DNA of 64,000 nucleotides from Parabacteroides sp. (GTDB lineage: Bacteria > Bacteroidota > Bacteroidia > Bacteroidales > Tannerellaceae), in NCBI GenBank assembly GCA_017937385.1, contig JAGBDR010000083.1, positions 103,683-167,682 of the forward strand, given 5' to 3'. Of this stretch, positions 9,955 through 18,306 are shown one piece after another. Position 1 is the first letter of the stretch, and the number at the start of each line of letters is the position of its first letter. The notes below the pieces were generated by a model. That model was given only the letters and a program-made list of their open reading frames with translations, had not been told where the DNA came from and did not search any database. Both the position numbers and the translations under genes were made by a program.

Positions 9955-10219
9955 AATAAAATTGCGGCAATCATGGATAGGAAGCCTTTCCGCACTTCAT
10001 TATTTGGAAAGTCCAATAGGTATACGTGCCGGTGTCAAGCACATCGAGAATCGGTTTGTCGTATTCGTCCACTAAGATTATGGCACGGCGTCCCATACGT
10101 TGATAAGCACGGCGCAGCACACCTTGAATAACGTAAATCTACTGTTTGTTCCGAATCGTCCTTTCCGTATCCGTCCTCGCGGATGCGTCGAAACTCTGTA
10201 TTCCGATGGGATATTTCAT
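9955..10219 (-). pseudogene. Remnant of an AAA-ATPase-like/PD-(D/E)XK family gene
   Basis: Starting at the ATG at 10217-10219, the minus strand gives MKYPIGIQSF, then a frameshift to RRIREDGYG. A different frame gives QGVLRRAYQRMGRRAIIL with VDEYDKPIL, and a third gives FPNNEVRKGFLSMIA. In intact members of the AAA-ATPase_like (DUF1703) family these blocks follow the same order in one frame. The Walker A region and most of the body are missing. The stretch is therefore a shrunken, frameshifted relic and explains most of the gap between the unit A ATPase and unit B. Confidence 0.75.
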
Positions 10220-10317
10220 AGGACTTGGAAACTTTTATGGATTGATACTACGGACAAAGCTACGATTTATTAGGAGAAAACAGAGAAAGGGGGTATAACA
10301 AATCGCTATCTGGAAAT

Positions 10318-10368
10318 AAAAAACTGGCTAATTGCGAAGTACCCTTCAAACTATTAGCCAGCTTTTTT
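10318..10368 (-). terminator. Terminator downstream of unit B susD
   Basis: Stem AAACTGGCTAAT / ATTAGCCAG with flanking A and T runs lies directly after the SusD-B stop. Read on the minus strand it ends in a run of T, as expected for an intrinsic terminator of this unit. Confidence 0.7.
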
Positions 10369-10380
10369 ATTATGGTTATT

Positions 10381-11976
10381 TTATTCTATATCAGGAACGG
10401 GAGAAGGAACAGGCACTGCTTCATTATTATCTTCGTTTGACAAAGCTGGATTTGCCTGGATTTCCTTTTCTGGAATACGCCACAACAAGATCGGATCGCC
10501 CGGTTGGATGTTGAATACGGAAGAAGCATTCGGATAACCGGCGCCACGACGGTCAACCCCCTTGTTCAGACGCATCACGTCGAACCAGTTCATACCTTCA
10601 CCCCAAAGTTCGATACGGCGCTGGCGGTAGATCTCTTCCTGCATGGCTTCGGGAGAAGAGGCTTTGCAAGTGTATTCCGGATCGCGGTAGTCACGCAAGA
10701 AAGATTCAAGCGTTGCTTTAGCACCCGTTACATTTCCGCTCATGGCTTCCCCTTCCGCTTTGATCAGGTACATCTCTTCAACACGCATCAAAGGAATGTC
10801 ACAGGCATTGGTGGAAGTTTCCAATTCATCATTATACGGGGCAAACTTCACCTGCGTATAAGGACCGAAATAATATTCAACCAATTCTTTCTCTTCCTCA
10901 TTCAAGTTCGGAGAGGCCACGTCTTCATTTAACCACCATCCCTTACGGACATCCGTTTCCGGAATCGATTTATATAATTCCTTGTTGATCTGACGGCCAC
11001 CACTGTACCAAGCATAACCATAGTTCAAGGAACCCATGTGGGACGGGAAATTACAGATACCCGTTGTCACCACACGATCGGATTCAGCAATCAGAATACC
11101 CCACATCCAAGCATTGTCCGTAGAAGTGTCGAAAGCCGGTCTTTTCAATTCGTTGATCGTGTAAGGAGTCGCAGAAGTGTTGTTGATTGCGTTTTCTGCA
11201 TCTTTAGCTGCATCGGACCAGTTTCCCATTGTTAAATTGATACGGGCACGCAGACCGTAAGCAACCGCGAAGTCGATATAACGTTTGTCTCTTCTCTTGA
11301 TCGTCGAGTTTTCCAAAAAGCCGATCGCCTTGTTGATGTCGTTCATAATCTGCATATAAACTTCTTCAACCGTTGAACGCGTACAACCTTCTGTCGAGAC
11401 TGTCGCAGCATTCTGTTCCGTAATGATCGGGACGCAAGGTGAGGATTTGTGGCTCGTGTAGTTGAACTGATAATTTTGAGCCAATACCCAATAGTTGAAG
11501 GCACGTGTTGCCAAAGCTTGTGCCAAATAGAATTGTAACGTCGGATCATCCGGATTTTCTCCCACCGATGTAACCACATTGTTGGCGGCATAGATCTGAT
11601 TATACATGACTCCCCACATCATACGGCATTCATAAGCCGTAAAAATACGGTCATCGAAAGTTAAACTGTTACCCATCCAGTTATAACCGTTATCATCGCT
11701 GACGAAATCCGCGCCATTGCTATCCATAAACAACATCAAGCCCGGATAGCCGATATCATTATGCCGTTCTGACTCTGTAATGATGGAAGCATAAGAACTG
11801 AATTGCGTAAAGACGGCATTAACCCCAGCCTCCGCTTTAGACGGATCATTTTCCGCCACTTCTTCTTTTTGATCAGATGTAATAATTTTATCTTCAGGGA
11901 ATGTGTCCAAATCCACACAACTGTTCAGTGTCAATGCAGAAAAAGCACAAGCTGATACTATATATTTAGTCTTCAT
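10381..11976 (-). CDS. SusD/RagB-family nutrient-binding lipoprotein, unit B
   Basis: 531 residues with a lipoprotein signal peptide (FSALTLNSCVDLD) and the typical opening LDTFPEDKIITSDQ. SusD landmarks are ALATRAFNYWVLAQNYQFNY, the LMRVEEMYLIKAEGEAM helix and the RRIELWGEGMNWFDVMRLNKG block near the C-terminus. The gene lies 27 bp downstream of SusC-B and is the only other gene in the unit; there is no third lipoprotein as in A and D. It is expected to be expressed only when SusC-B is joined to the promoter. The ligand is unknown. Confidence 0.9.
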   Translation of the reverse strand: MKTKYIVSACAFSALTLNSCVDLDTFPEDKIITSDQKEEVAENDPSKAEAGVNAVFTQFSSYASIITESERHNDIGYPGLMLFMDSNGADFVSDDNGYNWMGNSLTFDDRIFTAYECRMMWGVMYNQIYAANNVVTSVGENPDDPTLQFYLAQALATRAFNYWVLAQNYQFNYTSHKSSPCVPIITEQNAATVSTEGCTRSTVEEVYMQIMNDINKAIGFLENSTIKRRDKRYIDFAVAYGLRARINLTMGNWSDAAKDAENAINNTSATPYTINELKRPAFDTSTDNAWMWGILIAESDRVVTTGICNFPSHMGSLNYGYAWYSGGRQINKELYKSIPETDVRKGWWLNEDVASPNLNEEEKELVEYYFGPYTQVKFAPYNDELETSTNACDIPLMRVEEMYLIKAEGEAMSGNVTGAKATLESFLRDYRDPEYTCKASSPEAMQEEIYRQRRIELWGEGMNWFDVMRLNKGVDRRGAGYPNASSVFNIQPGDPILLWRIPEKEIQANPALSNEDNNEAVPVPSPVPDIE

Positions 11977-12003
11977 ATATTTATATCTTTATTCGTTTTT
12001 TTA

Positions 12004-14934
12004 TTAGAATGTAACGCTGATACCACCGGAAACCGTGCGGATCGGAGTATAAAGTGCCGTTGTTGCACTGGTATAGCTCTGACGCGGGTCAAGACCTTTA
12101 CGGGCAGAGAGCAAAGCCACATTGTCAGCAGCAAAATAAACACGCAATCGGTCTACCAGGAATTTGTTTGTCAGCACTTTCGGAAGCGTATAACCGATTG
12201 TGATGTTGTTCAAAGAAAGATAGTTTGAACTTGTCAGCCAACGGTCAGACTGAGAACTTGCATATTTATCTTCTGCGTTCAGACGCGGAACATCTGTATT
12301 GCGATTGTTTTCCGTCCAAGCATTATAGATATCCTTGTGCCAGTTCGTTCCGGCATAGCTGGAGTTACCACCATGCATGAAACGTGCATAACCGGAGTCA
12401 TAGATCTGTCCTCCCAATTGATAAGACAACTGGATGGAAGCATCAAAACCGTACAGGTTCAAAGAAGTGCCGAAACCACCATAAACTGTCGGCAATAAAT
12501 CGTCTGTTGCTTCTTTATAGTTGGATGCCAAAGAATAGTCAGCAGTCTTGATTGCATTGCCTTCCTTGTCTTTTGCCCAATACATGGCTGTACCGGTTTC
12601 AGGATCGACACCTGCATATTTAACCAAATACATGCGGTACATGGATTCGCCTTCCGTATAAATACGTGAACTGTTGATCAATTCGCCTTCCAAGTCCGGA
12701 TGCAGTTCGATAATCTTATTCTTGATGAACGAAGCGTTCAAATTCACATCCCAAGTGATGTTCTTGTTTTTGATGATCGCATAGTTCAAATCCAATTCCA
12801 AACCGGAGTTACGCATGGAACCCACGTTCATCGGGATTTCCTGATAACCGGCTGTCGGACCCACCGGTTTGTAGTACAACATATCACCGGATTGACGCAA
12901 AAAGTACTCAATGCTACCGTTAAAGCGGCTGTTAAACATACTGAAATCGAAACCGGTATTGAAAGAGGTCGATGTTTCCCAAGTCAAGTCCGGATTCCCT
13001 TTGTAGTACAATGAGCCATCCGAGAAGATTCCGTTTGCACCGGTCATCTTGAACTGGTCGATATAGGCATAATAGTTACCGATCATATCGTTACCCTGTT
13101 GTCCGAAAGAAGCTTTGAATTTCAATAAGTCAATCCATTTTGCATCTTCAAGGAAACTTTCATTTGACAAAATCCAGGCGGCACTTGCAGACCAGAAGTT
13201 ACCCCAGCGGTGATCCGGATGGAAACGGGACGAACCGTCGCGACGGAAAGAAACACTTCCATAATAAGTATTCTTATAGTCATAGTTTACACGGCCTATA
13301 TAACCTTCTGTTGCATAAGAATTCCCATAGCCGTAACCGATCAACTGGTCAATCGCGTTGTTTACGTGGAAATTTTCCGGATTATACAAATTCTGTCCGG
13401 AAGCCTCTACCACTTCTTCGCTCCATTTGTAACCGTCATAACCGATCATCACATCCAAGTTATGGTCTTCATTGAATGTTTTCCGGTATGTGGCGATATA
13501 TTGTTGGTCAAATCCCCACTTACGGGAATGCCCTTGATAAGCCGTACCGCCATAAGATGCGCTCTGTCCGGAATATACGTTTCCTAACAGGTTGTAACGC
13601 TGGCTGTCCAGGTTCATACCGTAACGGGCTGAAATCGTCAGTCCTTCAATCGGGGTGAAATCCGCATACCAATTCGCGTTTACAATATCATGTAAATATT
13701 CATCCTTGTTGTAAATCAAGTCTCCGGCAGGATTGGAGATAGACATGAACGAACGAGAAAATTTGGTGCTGACGCCATCACCATAGTCATACACTTTACG
13801 TCCGCGGTTCATCATCAAAGAGCCGTCCGCATTACGCACATACAACGGATAGATCGGAGCAATCATGTTTGCCATCAAAAAGGCGTTACCGGAAGAAGCT
13901 GTGGAAGTCTGTTCGCCCGGATAACGGCTGTTTGAATAAGTATAACCCAAGTTAGCACCGACTTTCAACCATTTTTTTACCTGGTAGTCACCTTTTGCAC
14001 GTGTTGAATAACGGGTGAAACCTGAACCTTCGATTATACCCTGGTCATCCAAATAACCGAAAGAAACATAATAGTTTGCTTTATCGGAAGAACCGGAAAC
14101 ATTCAAGTTATATTCTTGACGGGACTTATTGCTGAAGATTTCATCTGCCCAATTGTCCGGTGTATAATAATAGTTACCATCCGAATAACCTAATTTGGCG
14201 TTCGGGTTCATTTTGCCGTCCAATCCATACAAAGATTCACCTTCCGGGAGCGTATAGATCTGGTACCCCAGACCCCCCTTACTCTTAACCGGCAAATAAG
14301 AATTTGCATATTGATTTGATTTCGCATCATCGTAACCCAATGTATATTTACCTGCATTATACAGAGCTTGATAAGCGTGGTCCATATAATCCACTACATC
14401 CGTCATTACATCGTAGTTCTTGATCATTCGGGAGTTTACGCCCCATTTGGCATCAAAGTTGATGGCCGCTTTACCGCTTGTACCTTTTTTTGTTGTAATC
14501 ATGATCACACCGTTCGCACCACGTGCGCCATACAAAGCTGTAGAAGCAGCATCCTTCAAAACCGTCAGCGATTCGATATCCTGTGAATTGATGGAAGAGA
14601 TGTCTCCATCATAAGGAATACCGTCCACTACATACAACGGATCAGAACTTGCATTGATAGAACCGACACCCCGGATCTTTACCTTTGCCGAAGTACCCGG
14701 CTGCCCGTTTGAACTTTGAATCTGCACACCAGCAACGGCACCCGCCAAAGCATTCGTCACATCCGATACTTGACGTTTTTCAATTTGTTCAGTCTTCACA
14801 ACTCCAGCCGATCCAGTGAATGCACCTTTCTTAGCCGTACCATAAGCCACAACAACAACCTCGTCAAGCATTTTGTTGTCAACCTCCAAAATCACGTTCA
14901 TTTTGGGTTTGATAGCCAACTCTTGGGTCTTCAT
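12004..14934 (-). CDS. SusC-like TonB-dependent transporter, silent 5'-truncated allele B
   Basis: 976 residues from the first ATG; upstream the frame continues through SSAKTLVVYFVG at the shared site. Plug motifs (MLDEVVVVAYGTAKKGAFTG, VVDGIPYDGD, TALYGARGANGVIMITTKKG) and the complete barrel with terminal aromatic residue (SGGISVTF) are present. No signal peptide and no N-terminal carboxypeptidase-like domain are encoded. Its first ~130 bp are almost identical to the complete unit C gene (one difference seen) and then diverge fully. A fusion to the unit C leader would give about 1053 residues. The intact frame argues for a reserve allele. Confidence 0.9.
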   Translation of the reverse strand: MKTQELAIKPKMNVILEVDNKMLDEVVVVAYGTAKKGAFTGSAGVVKTEQIEKRQVSDVTNALAGAVAGVQIQSSNGQPGTSAKVKIRGVGSINASSDPLYVVDGIPYDGDISSINSQDIESLTVLKDAASTALYGARGANGVIMITTKKGTSGKAAINFDAKWGVNSRMIKNYDVMTDVVDYMDHAYQALYNAGKYTLGYDDAKSNQYANSYLPVKSKGGLGYQIYTLPEGESLYGLDGKMNPNAKLGYSDGNYYYTPDNWADEIFSNKSRQEYNLNVSGSSDKANYYVSFGYLDDQGIIEGSGFTRYSTRAKGDYQVKKWLKVGANLGYTYSNSRYPGEQTSTASSGNAFLMANMIAPIYPLYVRNADGSLMMNRGRKVYDYGDGVSTKFSRSFMSISNPAGDLIYNKDEYLHDIVNANWYADFTPIEGLTISARYGMNLDSQRYNLLGNVYSGQSASYGGTAYQGHSRKWGFDQQYIATYRKTFNEDHNLDVMIGYDGYKWSEEVVEASGQNLYNPENFHVNNAIDQLIGYGYGNSYATEGYIGRVNYDYKNTYYGSVSFRRDGSSRFHPDHRWGNFWSASAAWILSNESFLEDAKWIDLLKFKASFGQQGNDMIGNYYAYIDQFKMTGANGIFSDGSLYYKGNPDLTWETSTSFNTGFDFSMFNSRFNGSIEYFLRQSGDMLYYKPVGPTAGYQEIPMNVGSMRNSGLELDLNYAIIKNKNITWDVNLNASFIKNKIIELHPDLEGELINSSRIYTEGESMYRMYLVKYAGVDPETGTAMYWAKDKEGNAIKTADYSLASNYKEATDDLLPTVYGGFGTSLNLYGFDASIQLSYQLGGQIYDSGYARFMHGGNSSYAGTNWHKDIYNAWTENNRNTDVPRLNAEDKYASSQSDRWLTSSNYLSLNNITIGYTLPKVLTNKFLVDRLRVYFAADNVALLSARKGLDPRQSYTSATTALYTPIRTVSGGISVTF

Positions 14935-14950
14935 CCCGACAAAATAAACG

Positions 14951-14970
14951 ACCAGAGTCTTTGCGGAACT
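14951..14970 (-). repeat. SusC shufflon recombination site B (20-bp core)
   Basis: Minus strand AGTTCCGCAAAGACTCTGGT, the same 20 bp as at sites A, C and D and in the same reading frame. It has the same orientation as A and C, so in the present arrangement it can invert only with site D. Confidence 0.8.
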
Positions 14971-15154
14971 TGCTTTGTGATATATATGCTTGATTATTAA
15001 TGAATAGTATTTCTACCAACACTCTAAAAGGGCATACAAATATGTTTGATGACTAAAACAGCAAATCGTTGTTTTTCAATGATTTGCTATTAATATGCAA
15101 AAAGAGACAGAAAAAATATTTGTTCTTTTTCTACTCAAAAGTATCTTGCATCAA
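14951..15154 (-). repeat. Long direct repeat, copy 2, ending in an ATPase gene tail
   Basis: Ungapped partner of 8467-8670. Its distal end still encodes LMQDTFE and a stop, the C-terminus of the DUF4143 ATPase found intact next to unit A, but the rest of that gene is absent. The sequence then continues with CAAAATC...TTTACACAA, which next to unit A lies on the far side of the ATPase gene. Confidence 0.85.
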
Positions 15155-15194
15155 CAAAATCCTATTTACACAACAAAATTACGGCAACCGCACA

Positions 15195-15266
15195 ACCAAC
15201 AGGCCTTTACCAAATCGATGAGGGCGGCTGAGAAAATAAATCTTTCCGTTGGTCACAAGGTCATAT
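15195..15266 (-). pseudogene. Walker-A fragment of an AAA-ATPase-like gene
   Basis: The minus strand gives YDLVTNGKIYFLSRPHRFGK followed by GLLV and a stop a few codons later. In intact AAA-ATPase_like (DUF1703) proteins the matching block reads roughly LVTxGKYYFLSRPRRFGKS. This is a different part of the same gene family whose other blocks survive at 9955-10219. It is a short relic with no start and fills most of the gap between SusC-B and the next ATPase. Confidence 0.7.
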
Positions 15267-15280
15267 TTGTGTGATGACTA

Positions 15281-16426
15281 CTATTTTACAGGATTCTGAT
15301 ATACATTTTTAAGCCAGTATTCAAAAGCCGGATCTTGAATTTCTATTGTATTACCAGGTAATAGATCAATCAAATCTTTTTCAAGTGTCGCTTTTTTCAG
15401 GTTCTTGATATTGGCAGAGGTTCCCAGTTGATATTGTTTCAAAACGTCTTTAGAAGAGAAATTGGTTACACCATCAGCAACCGCTATCAAAAAGCTAATT
15501 TGACGGGGGGTTAAAGTATCTATTATATTGGTGAAAAGCAGACTCAATTGCCCAATTAAGCCGTTGAACGCCTCATTGACAATTTCCTCTGAACAATCTT
15601 TCAATGTACGCAACCAGGTTTGCTGACTTAATTGCTGAGTATAATAAGGATGATTTTTCATTTTATCGGCAATCATACCGGATAGTTCGTCAGAAATATG
15701 TTTCCCTGTATCCGTAAATCGTTGGGATATAAATGTAACCCAGTCTTCCCGTTTGATTTTTTGTAAAAATAGGATATCGCCAAACTTATAAAAAGGCATA
15801 CTGTAATCATTGAAAATACTCAGTAGCATGTGTCGTTTGCTCCCGTACAAACAATAGCAAACGGACGTATGTGTTTGCCAATGGGCACGGAGTTTACGTT
15901 GAAAGGCAAGTGAATCCTCATACTCGTTGATATTTTGAAATTCATCGATACAGACGATAATCTTTTTACCTTTGTCTTGAGCGATTTTTTGTGGCAGGTC
16001 TAATATCTCATCGTATGATAATCGGTTTTCTTTAAAGCTAATACCAAAAGATAATTCATAACTTTGACTGCCTTCAGATAAAGTAACAGCAGGTGCCATA
16101 CGGCTTAAGTACTTTTTCACTCCGGCGACAAATTCTTCCCATGCGGAAGTGGATACCCGCATTAATGCATTGGCATAGGCCGTATAAAATTGTTCTTCCG
16201 TCCTACAATTAAAGATATCGACTTGGCAGACCCATATATTATCATTCTCTTCGGATAATATCTTGCTACATTTGTTCACCAAAGAAGTCTTTCCCCAGCG
16301 ACGAGGGGAAATAATTACAGTGTTGATGAGATTCGTGAAATTTTGTGTCAAAACAGTCACTTCATTCTCCCTGTCTGTAAAATTCCGGTCATCGGCTATA
16401 CGCCCGTAAACAAATGGTGCATCCAT
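15281..16426 (-). CDS. AAA-family ATPase (archaeal-type ATPase fold), function unknown
   Basis: 381 residues. Walker A is SPRRWGKTS (40-48), and Walker B is IIVCIDEFQN near residue 155. The C-terminal part contains a winged-helix-like stretch (LTPRQISFLIAVADGV...KDVLKQYQLGTSANIKNLKKA). This layout matches the ATPase_2-type STAND-like ATPases common in Bacteroidales. It is not closely similar to the DUF4143 ATPase next to unit A. It sits between units B and C on the same strand, with no obvious promoter seen, and its role is unknown. Confidence 0.8.
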   Translation of the reverse strand: MDAPFVYGRIADDRNFTDRENEVTVLTQNFTNLINTVIISPRRWGKTSLVNKCSKILSEENDNIWVCQVDIFNCRTEEQFYTAYANALMRVSTSAWEEFVAGVKKYLSRMAPAVTLSEGSQSYELSFGISFKENRLSYDEILDLPQKIAQDKGKKIIVCIDEFQNINEYEDSLAFQRKLRAHWQTHTSVCYCLYGSKRHMLLSIFNDYSMPFYKFGDILFLQKIKREDWVTFISQRFTDTGKHISDELSGMIADKMKNHPYYTQQLSQQTWLRTLKDCSEEIVNEAFNGLIGQLSLLFTNIIDTLTPRQISFLIAVADGVTNFSSKDVLKQYQLGTSANIKNLKKATLEKDLIDLLPGNTIEIQDPAFEYWLKNVYQNPVK

Positions 16427-16582
16427 AGAACAATCTTTTATTTATAAGGGCAAATGTAAAGACAATTATTGAAAAAGCAAAAAGGTGAAACTGTTTAATT
16501 TGAAATCAACTTATTTCAAACCGAATGATTTCACAAATCGAAATTTTATCCTAATAATTCAATCTGAATGTACAGAAAACAG

Positions 16583-16618
16583 AAAAAGGGTACAACATAA
16601 TCGCCATACCCCTTTTTG
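16583..16618 (-). terminator. Terminator downstream of unit C susD
   Basis: AAAAAGGGTA pairs with TACCCCTTTTT around a 14-nt loop just beyond the SusD-C stop. The minus-strand reading ends in a T run. Confidence 0.65.
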
Positions 16619-16638
16619 CTCATATCAGAAATTTGAGA

Positions 16639-18291
16639 TTAATTGCCCGATGTTCCCGGTTTCAAATCGTCATTATAATCTGTTTCAGCCAAAGGAACAT
16701 CCCAAGTCCACTTGTTAGCACCACTGGCCGGAATTGTTTTTGCAATAGAGATATGTGCGTTTCCTCCTTCGGCAAAACCATGACGGACTACATCACGATT
16801 CCAACGTTTATAGTCGCTCCAGGCAAAACCTTCACCCCACAATTCCACTTCACGATAATCCATAATCTCGTTCCACAAGGCATCCCCCGATTTTGTACAA
16901 GTATATTCCGGATTACGTCCAGACTCTTTGTTCAGTGTCATTAATGAAGCGATAGCTGCCGATTCATTACCTAATTGATAATTGGCTTCAGCTTCAATCA
17001 ATACCATTTCAGAAGAACGGATAAATGGCAGATAGCTTACTCCCGGAGTATCAAATACATAAAACTTCAATTGACCACCCAAATACATATAACCCGCTTG
17101 GTAGGGAGCAGCCAGCCCGCTCACCGCCATTTTTGCACAATAAGAGGCTGCATCTTCCCACAAAGCATCGGCAGCATTTTCATCGTCACCCATACCTAAA
17201 ATACCATAACCCAAATCCATTGCGGATCCATCATTGAAATCATATCCGGGGAATTTGTCTTCTGTCAAGAAAAGTGCTTTACGGACATCGTTATTCGGTA
17301 TTCGATTGATCAACTCACGGCCGATTGCACCAGCTCCGGTATTTGATGCGGAAGCATAGTAACCATTACAAGAGAACTGGACTCCGTAACTCCAATACCA
17401 GTTATTTTCCTGAGCACTTCCGTAGCTTCCGAAAATCCATTCAGAAGTAGGATTGCAGAAGCCGGACCGATAGGCCGCATTGTCCATCAGCGGAAAATCC
17501 TGACGGGCCAATTGGGCTTCAGACAACGCTTTGGAATAATCTTGTTTGGCAAGTGCGGCACGGGCATAAACAGCATGAGCGACATTCACATTAGGAATCC
17601 AAATATCTGATTCGCTTCGAGTCGTTTCCGTATTGGAGAAGAGCGAGATGGCTTCATCCAGGTCTTTATAAATTTGAGTGTATGTTTCTGCCAAAGTCGA
17701 ATAAGGCATACCATCGGTAGACTCGTCCAAACGGAGGATCAAGCCTTGAGAAGCCCCATTGCTGGAGTCTTGCCAACGCCAGCAATAATAGTGAGTCAAT
17801 TTCTCAAATGCATAAGCCCTGAAAGTTAAAGCTGCAGCTTTGATGAAATTCTTTTCATTGTCTGCACCTGTGGCAGCATCAATGTTGCAAATGATGGTAT
17901 TGGCATTACCGATAATCGTATAATAGTAATACCAGGCATAGGCGTCATAAATAGAGTTCGTACGGGAATGGAACTCCTGATTATGTATGGGCGACCATCC
18001 TGATGCATACATATTATACAGGTAATTTTCGCTTGGATAGTTCTCATAATGAGCCATTATGTTGTTCTCTCCAGCAAAACCTTGCCCGAAATAATAATGT
18101 TGGGTAGTCATTAACTTGGAAATACCATTCAATGCTTTCATTGCGTTGTCAGTCGTACCTACGGCATCCGAAGCACCTGTTGAATCCGTAGGAACCGTAT
18201 CCAGAAAATCACTCGCACAAGAGGAGATAGTCATTACTCCGAACACCAAACTGCCCACGAGCAGTTTATTTATTATATTTTTCATATACAT
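16639..18291 (-). CDS. SusD/RagB-family nutrient-binding lipoprotein, unit C (expressed unit)
   Basis: 550 residues; translation may begin at 18291 (MYMKN) or at the ATG six bases later. The lipobox is MTISSCASD, followed by FLDTVPTDSTGASDAV. Family landmarks are ALTFRAYAFEKLTHYYCWRW, the RSSEMVLIEAEANYQL helix and EVELWGEGFAWSDYKRWNRD. It lies 15 bp after SusC-C, the only SusC of this region with a complete 5' end, so this SusD is the partner predicted to be made in the sequenced cell population. A terminator follows directly. The substrate is unknown. Confidence 0.9.
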   Translation of the reverse strand: MYMKNIINKLLVGSLVFGVMTISSCASDFLDTVPTDSTGASDAVGTTDNAMKALNGISKLMTTQHYYFGQGFAGENNIMAHYENYPSENYLYNMYASGWSPIHNQEFHSRTNSIYDAYAWYYYYTIIGNANTIICNIDAATGADNEKNFIKAAALTFRAYAFEKLTHYYCWRWQDSSNGASQGLILRLDESTDGMPYSTLAETYTQIYKDLDEAISLFSNTETTRSESDIWIPNVNVAHAVYARAALAKQDYSKALSEAQLARQDFPLMDNAAYRSGFCNPTSEWIFGSYGSAQENNWYWSYGVQFSCNGYYASASNTGAGAIGRELINRIPNNDVRKALFLTEDKFPGYDFNDGSAMDLGYGILGMGDDENAADALWEDAASYCAKMAVSGLAAPYQAGYMYLGGQLKFYVFDTPGVSYLPFIRSSEMVLIEAEANYQLGNESAAIASLMTLNKESGRNPEYTCTKSGDALWNEIMDYREVELWGEGFAWSDYKRWNRDVVRHGFAEGGNAHISIAKTIPASGANKWTWDVPLAETDYNDDLKPGTSGN

Positions 18292-18306
18292 GCTATTATT
18301 ATATCA

